64,000 bases of DNA from Glandiceps talaboti. Its lineage: Eukaryota > Hemichordata > Enteropneusta > Spengelidae. The position numbers were made by a program, and so were the translations under genes. Below the pieces are notes generated by a model that worked only from the letters and a program-made list of their open reading frames with translations, was not told where the DNA came from and did no database searches. The DNA lies in assembly GCF_964340395.1 (NCBI RefSeq), contig NC_135559.1:16736050-16800049 (forward strand), in the 5' to 3' direction. Below, in pieces: positions 57,378 to 64,000 of the stretch (position 1 is the first letter of the stretch; each line of letters opens with the position of its first letter).

Positions 57378-57541
57378 CTATATTGTCATAGACTGGATAA
57401 AGTTGAACAAGCTTCGCTCGTCCCTATAACCTTTTCATCCTTCTTTCCTGTGAATGTTAATATCCTGTCTATTCATCCTTGTCAGGAAATGAACACAACT
57501 ACTCTACAGAGTGTAAGTTATAATAAAGGAAGGATTATTTA

Positions 57542-57683
57542 AGCAATAACCCCCACCGAAGGCGGGTATACACGAGATTTTGGTACAATTTGCGACATAT
57601 AGCACGAGCCGAATGGCGAGTGCTATATGGAGCGAATTGTACCAAATTCGAGTGTATACCCGCCTTCGGCGGGAGTTATTGCT
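57542..57683. repeat. 142-bp foldback (imperfect palindrome)
   Basis: The outer arms AGCAATAAC / GTTATTGCT and the inner GGCGGGTATACAC, TTGGTACAATT and ATATAGCAC segments are mirrored. Each arm also contains the small hairpin CCG(C)C-GAA-GGCGGG. The whole could form one long hairpin. Confidence 0.85.
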
Positions 57684-58576
57684 ATTATATTATATCAAAA
57701 TGTGTGTATATTTCTTCTAAATGTGATTATGTGGTTATTTATATGCCCGAAAAGGCGAATTCTCACGTACAGAAAAAGATCGTCGGTAATAGATCGTCGG
57801 GAACGAGCATATTTTAATGAGTGGATACGTTCATGTAGCCCCCACACACACTGCATGAACACAACCATACACTGCATTGCAATGCATTGCATTGCATTGA
57901 TAAATTACTTTATTTACATCATATAATGCATAACGAAAACGCGTTGAAAACTAGCAACAAAGAAAAGGGGGCAAGAGGTCAAAGAAAGTAACAATTTTGT
58001 TTGGATATTTTCATAAGAACAATACAATCTTGTACACTGCTAAAAATAGATGTCTCGGCATTGAATCGAAGAAAGTTCGAGACAGTAAATCAGAGACGCG
58101 ACGTTACACAGTCTACTTTAATTTAATGGGTAACAAATTGAACATTGACCGAACCTGAAAATGTACAGTTTCGAAATAATCCTGACGCACCTTGACTGAT
58201 GGTTAAAAGTTGAATCGGTGTTGCTTGATTCAACGCGTAACGAGATAGTAGGACGCTGAGACGGCTCGTTGCATGGGGAGAACTTGTACCTTATCAGTGA
58301 TGTTGAAGCCACTGATCTATTGTTGCTTTCGATCGCAAGGTCATCAGTGGAATTATTTGGACTACTGTGACCCAAACTATTGTACAGGATACCTGACACA
58401 CCTTTACTCTGGGGAAGTGTTAACTTATTGGTATAAGAACGAACACATTCAGCTTGTATGTACTATTCATATGCTAGTTTAGGGGCCCAATTTACCACTG
58501 CCACCCGTGGTAAAATGGGATTTTACCACAGTTATTATCCAATCAGAATGGCACATAGTAGCATGATATAATATAA
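57542..58576. mobile_element. 1,035-bp insertion in the first array interval
   Basis: Interrupts the monomer just after GGATTATTTA; TTA lies on both sides (57,539-57,541 and 58,577-58,579). It starts with a 142-bp foldback, and a TACCAC...GTGGTA hairpin lies near its right end (about 58,490-58,515). No terminal inverted repeats or protein were found. The ORF at 58,118-58,399 (minus) has no recognisable content. Confidence 0.6.
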
Positions 58577-59036
58577 TTACTACTTTATTACTAGTTATAT
58601 GCATTATTTATATTAGAGTTTAATTGGATATAAGTCCTTGTATACATAATATTCTTGGTAAATATGTATTTCAGACATATTCTAAAGAAATATCTCAACT
58701 AAGCAATGTGATTTAGCTATGGATTAATAGTTGTTTATATAAATATACATGTATGTATAGACAGTATTATTGATTAGATTTCATTCACCTGTGGTATTAA
58801 ATTAGACAAATATTTTAGTGTATCTACATAGACAGTAAAAATATTCATTTCACATATGTCACCCTAATTTAGAGTGTAATTGATCATCAATTTCATGAAT
58901 TATATAAATAATATCTTTCTTTTAACTTTTTATCCTTCTTTCCTGTGAATGTTAATATCCTGTCTATTCATCCTTGTCAGGAAATGAACACAACTACTCT
59001 ACAAAGTGTAAGTTATAATAAAGGAAGGATTATTTA

Positions 59037-60071
59037 AGCAATAACCCCCGCCGAAGGCGGGTATACACGAGATTTTGGTACAATTCGCGACATATAGCAC
59101 GAGCCGAATGGCGAGTTCTATATGGAGCGAATTGTACCAAATTCGAGTGTATACCCGCCTTCGGCGGGAGTTATGGCTATTATATTATATCAAAATGTGT
59201 GTCTATTTCTTCTAAATGTGATTCTGTGGTTATTTATATGCCCGAAAAGGCGAATTCGCACGTACAGAAAAAGATCGTCGGTAATAGATCGTCGGGAACG
59301 AGCATATTTTAATGAGTGGATACGTTCATGTAGCCCCCCCACACACTGCATGAACACAACCATACACTGCATTGCAATGCATTGCAATGCATTGATAAAT
59401 TACTTTATTTACATCATATAATGCATAACGAAAACGCGTTGAAAACTAGCAACAAAGAAAAGGGGGCAAGAGGTCAAAGAAAGTAACAATTTTGTTTGGA
59501 TATTTTCATAAGAACAATACAATCTTGTACACTGCTAAAAATAGATGTCTCGGCATTGAATCGGAGAAAGTTCGAGACAGTAAATCAGAGACGCGACGTT
59601 ACACAGTCTACTTTAATTTAATGGGTAACAAATTGAACATTGACCGAACCTGAAAATGTACAGTTTCGAAATAATCCTGACGCACCTTGACTGATGGTTA
59701 AAAGTTGAATCGGTGTTGCTTGATTCAACGCGTAATGAGGTAGTAGGACGCTGAGACGGCTCGTTGCATGGGGAGAACTTGTACCTTATCAGTGATGTTG
59801 AAGCCACTGATCGATCGTTGCTTTCGATCGCAAGGTCATCAGTGGAATTATTTGGACTACTGTAACCCAAACTATTGTACAGGATACCTGACACACCTTT
59901 ACTCTGGGGAAGTGTTAACTTATTGGTATAAGAACGAACACATTCAGCTTGTATGTACTATTCATATGCTAGTTTAGGGGCCCATTTTACCACTGCCAGC
60001 CGTGGTAAAATGGGATTTTACCACAGTTATTATCCAATCAGAATGGCACATAGTAGCATGATATAATATAA
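59037..60071. mobile_element. Second copy of the 1,035-bp insertion
   Basis: At the same monomer position as 57,542-58,576 and nearly identical to it, including the foldback at 59,037-59,178. It was therefore duplicated together with its monomer rather than inserted twice. Confidence 0.75.
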
Positions 60072-63000
60072 TTACTACTTTATTACTAGTTATATGCATT
60101 ATTTATATTAGAGTTTAATTGGATATACGTCCTTGCATATATATAATATTCTTGGTAAAAATGTATTTCACACTAATACAAAAGAAATAATCTAAACAAT
60201 GTGATGTAGCTATGGACTAATAGTTGTTTATATATACATGTATGTATAGACAATACTGTAGAACAAACTTCTTTCATATGTGGTATGAAATTGCACAAAT
60301 ATTTGAGTGTATCTAGATAGTAAAGATATTCATTTCACATATGTCACACTAATTTACAGTGTAGTTGATGATAAATTTCATGAATTATATAAATAATATC
60401 TTTCTTTTTATCCTTCTTTCCTGTGAATATTAATGTCCTGTCTATTCATCCTTGTCTGGAAATGAACACAACTATTCTACAGGATGTAAGTTATAATGAA
60501 GGATTATTTACTACTTTATTATTAGTTATATGCATTATTTATATTAGAGATTAATTAGACATAAGTCCTTGTATAAAATATTCTTGGTAAATATGTATTT
60601 CACGCTTATTCAAAAGAAATATATAAACTGATCTAAACAGTTTTATTCAGCTATGGATTAACAGATGTTTATGTAACTGTGGGTATAGACAGTATTACAG
60701 ATTAGATTTCAGTTGTGTGTGGTATGAAATTGGACAACTATTTGAGTGTATCTAGACAGAGAGTAAAGATATTCATTTCACATCTGTCACATTAATTTTC
60801 AGTGTAGTTGATGATAAATTTCATGAATTATATAAATAATATTTTCCTTTTTATCCTTCTTTCCTGTGAATTTCAATATCCTGTCTATCCATCCTTGTCT
60901 GGAAATGAACACAACTACTCTACAGGATGTAAGTTATAATGAAGGATTATTTACTACTTTATTATTAGTTATATGCATTATTTATATTAGAGATTAATTG
61001 GATATAAGTCCTTGTATATTAAATATTCTTGGTAAATATCATGTACTTCACACTTATTCAAAAGAAATATATATACTGATCTAAACAATGTGATTAAGCT
61101 ATAGATTACTAGTTGTTTATGTTAATGTATGTATACAGAATATTACAGATTAGATTTCATCCATGTGTGGTAGTAAATTGGACAAATATTTGAGTGTATC
61201 TAGATAGCCAGTAAAGATATTCATTTCACATATGTCACATTAATTTACAGTGTAGTTGATGATAAATTTCATGAATTATATAAAAAATATCTTTCTTTTT
61301 ATCCTTCTTTCCTGTGAATTTCAATATCCTGTCTATCAATCCTTGTCTGGAAATGAACACAACTACTCTACAGTGGGTAAGTTATAATAAAGGAAGGATT
61401 ATTTATTACTTTATTACTAGTTATATGCATTATTTATATTACAGTTTAATTAGACATAAGTCCTTGTATAAAATATTCTTGGTAAATATGTATTTCACGC
61501 TTATTCAAAAGAAATATATAAACTGATCTAAACAGTTTTATTCAGCTATGGATTAACAGATGTTTATGTAACTGTGGGTATAGACAGTATTACAGATTAG
61601 ATTTCAGTTGTGTGTGGTATGAAATTGGACAACTATTTGAGTGTATCTAGACAGAGAGTAAAGATATTCATTTCACATCTGTCACATTAATTTTCAGTGT
61701 AGTTGATGATAAATTTCATGAATTATATAAATAATATTTTCCTTTTTATCCTTCTTTCCTGTGAATTTCAATATCCTGTCTATCCATCCTTGTCTGGAAA
61801 TGAACACAACTACTCTACAGGATGTAAGTTATAATGAAGGATTATTTACTACTTTATTATTAGTTATATGCATTATTTATATTAGAGATTAATTGGATAT
61901 AAGTCCTTGTATATTAAATATTCTTGGTAAATATCATGTACTTCACACTTATTCAAAAGAAATATATATACTGATCTAAACAATGTGATTAAGCTATAGA
62001 TTACTAGTTGTTTATGTTAATGTATGTATACAGAATATTACAGATTAGATTTCATCCATGTGTGGTAGTAAATTGGACAAATATTTGAGTGTATCTAGAT
62101 AGCCAGTAAAGATATTCATTTCACATATGTCACATTAATTTACAGTGTAGTTGATGATAAATTTCATGAATTATATAAAAAATATCTTTCTTTTTATCCT
62201 TCTTTCCTGTGAATTTCAATATCCTGTCTATCAATCCTTGTCTGGAAATGAACACAACTACTCTACAGTGGGTAAGTTATAATAAAGGAAGGATTATTTA
62301 TTACTTTATTACTAGTTATATGCATTATTTATATTACAGTTTAATTAGACATAAGTCCTTGTATAAAATATTCTTGGTAAATATGTATTTCACGCTTATT
62401 CAAAAGAAATATATAAACTGATCTAAACAGTTTTATTCAGCTATGGATTAACAGATGTTTATGTAACTGTGTGTATAGACAGTATTACAGATTAGATTTC
62501 AGTTGTGTATGGTATGAAATTGGACAACTATTTGAGTTTATCTAGATAGACAGTAAAGATATTCATTTCACGTATGTCACACTAATTTACTGTGTAGTTG
62601 ATCATCAATGTCATGAATTATATAAATAATATCTTTCTTTTTATCCTTCTTTCCTGTGAATTTTGATATCCTGTCTATCCATCCTTGTCTGGGAATGAAC
62701 ACAACTACTCTACAGATTGTAAGTTATAATAAAGGAAGGATTATTTACTACCTTATTACTAGTTATATGCATTATTTACATTTACAGTTTAATTGGACAT
62801 AAGTCCTTGCATATAAAATATTCTTGGTAAATATCATGTATTTCACACTTATTCAAAAGAAATATATATACTGATCTAAACATTGTGATTTAGCTATGGA
62901 TTAATATTTGTTTATGTTAATGTATGTATACAGAATATTACAGATTAGATTTCATCCATGTGTGGTAGTAAATTGAACAAATATTTGAGTGCATCCAGAT

Positions 63001-64000
63001 AGATAGTAAAGATATTCATTTCACATATGTCACACTAATTTACAGTGTAGTTGATCATCAATGTCATGAATTATATAAATAATATCTTTCTTTTTATCCT
63101 TCTTTCCTGTGAATTTTGATATCCTGTCTATTCATCCTTGTCTGTAAATGAACACAACTACTCCACAGCTTGTAAGTTATAATAAAGGAAGGATTATTTA
63201 CTACCTTATTACTAGTTATATGCATTATTTATATTAGAGTTTAAATGGATATAAGTGTCCTTACATATAAAATATTCTTGGTAAATATCATGTATTTCAA
63301 ACACTTATTCAAAAGAAATAGATATACAATTTTATTTAGCTATGAATTAACATATGCTTATGTAAATGTAGGTATACAGAATATTACAGATTAGATTTCA
63401 TCCATGTGTGGTAGTAAATTGGACAAATATTTGAGTGCATCTAGATAGACAGTAAAGATATTCATTTCACACATGTCACACTAATTTACAGTGTAGTTGA
63501 TCATCAAGTTCATGAATTATATAAATAATATCTTGTTTTTTATCCTTCTTTCCTGTGAATTTTGATATCCTGTCTTCCATCCCATCCTTGTCTGGAAATG
63601 AAAACAACTACTCTACAGAATGTAAGTTATAATGAAGGATTATTTACTACTTTATTATTAGTTATATGCATTATTTATATTACAGTTTAATTGCACATAA
63701 GTCCTTCTATATAAAATATTCTTGGTAAATATCATGTATTTCACACTTTTTCAAAAGAAATATATATACTGATCTAAACATTGTAATTTAGAAATAGATT
63801 AAAAGATGTTTATGCAAATGTATGTATACAGAATATTACAGATTAGATTTCATCCATGCCTGGTAGTAAATTGGACAAATATTTGAGTGTATCTAGATAG
63901 ACAGTAAAGATATTCATTTCATATGTCACACTGATTTACAGTGTAGTTGATCATCAATGTCATGAATTATATAAATAATATCTTTCTTTTTATCTTTCTT

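Larger units (their letters stand above)
57510..63621 (+). other. Ten candidate 3-nt microexons (acceptor-NNN-GTAAGT)
   Basis: Each monomer has a tract rich in C and T (CCTTCTTTCCTGTGAAT, then a variable stretch and ATCCTTGTC), then ACAACTACTCTACAG, three variable bases, and GTAAGTTATAAT. The triplets are AGT 57,510-57,512; AGT 59,005-59,007 (preceded by ACAA rather than ACAG); GAT 60,483-60,485; GAT 60,926-60,928; TGG 61,374-61,376; GAT 61,821-61,823; TGG 62,269-62,271; ATT 62,716-62,718; CTT 63,169-63,171; AAT 63,619-63,621. GTAAGT is invariant and is a perfect donor. The upstream CAG is a good acceptor. An alternative reading is a 27-nt exon beginning after TTGTCAG, but that CAG exists only in the first two monomers. 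No transcript evidence is available. Confidence 0.5.
57395..64000 (+). repeat. ~448-bp tandem array with splice-signal-like core, continuing past the window
   Basis: Ten monomer cores are seen. Core-to-core distances are 1,495, 1,478, 443, 448, 447, 448, 447, 453 and 450 bp; the first two intervals are longer because each holds a 1,035-bp insertion. Monomers differ at scattered sites outside the core. An 895-bp dimer (about 60,500-61,395) is repeated almost exactly at about 61,395-62,290. The window ends inside a further monomer. Confidence 0.95.

Noticed and set aside
58118-58399. 93-codon minus-strand ORF repeated at 59,613
   Set aside because: No recognisable motif; present twice only because the segment is duplicated.
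57542-58576. Insertion considered as a Helitron
   Set aside because: No TC start or CTRR end with terminal hairpin at the right position, and it is flanked by TTA.
57395-64000. Regular array considered as CRISPR-like or as a simple centromeric satellite
   Set aside because: Monomers are ~448 bp with no short repeat/unique spacer pattern, ruling out CRISPR. A plain satellite does not explain three-base variation bounded by acceptor and donor signals.

Overview
This is AT-rich eukaryotic DNA, most likely from a marine invertebrate. The evidence is the mix of non-LTR retrotransposons, Penelope-like elements with hammerhead ribozymes, a protein-primed DNA polymerase B element, TIR transposons, a SINE-like relic, long (CA)n/(TA)n tracts and a GPCR-like fragment. 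There are no operons, Shine-Dalgarno sites or rRNA/tRNA genes. The species cannot be fixed from the sequence. I see no intact ordinary host gene; nearly everything is repeat-derived.

Layout. (1) 1-39,310: a six-unit tandem array. Each unit carries a decayed minus-strand non-LTR relic (LINE-A: endonuclease and RT pieces) and a (CA)n tract. Units 1+2 form a 14,738-bp higher-order repeat that is repeated from 14,739 (units 3+4); units 5 and 6 (partial) are more diverged. A second retrotransposon (LINE-B, 3,844 bp) sits inside LINE-A in units 2 and 4 at the same TAATT target. A 1.65-kb TIR element sits in units 1 and 3. Only the second LINE-B copy is cut by a 2,414-bp transposon with ~700-bp inverted repeats and a TTAA duplication, so the order of events can be read directly. 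(2) 39,380-44,000: two minus-strand Penelope-like elements (RT plus GIY-YIG) separated by (TA)n tracts, with three hammerhead-ribozyme folds, one on the opposite strand. (3) 44,354-46,185: a TIR element containing a Tigger/pogo transposase tail, inserted in a class A GPCR fragment. (4) 47,320-47,640: SINE-like relic. (5) About 47,670-57,250: a decayed Polinton-like/virus-like element: zinc-finger ORF, small basic ORF, protein-primed DNA polymerase B, an opposite-strand conserved gene cut by a third LINE (LINE-C), and several accessory ORFs including a multi-pass membrane protein with a Gly/Ser linker. No integrase, packaging ATPase or terminal inverted repeat was recognised. (6) 57,395-64,000 and beyond: a ~448-bp tandem array.

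The most unusual signal is in region 6. Every monomer has a pyrimidine-rich tract ending in (usually) CTACAG, then exactly three hypervariable bases, then an invariant GTAAGT. The triplets are AGT, AGT, GAT, GAT, TGG, GAT, TGG, ATT, CTT and AAT. This is what an array of 3-nt, single-codon microexons with ~445-nt introns would look like. It is an inference from sequence alone, but the placement of the variation between perfect acceptor and donor signals is striking.
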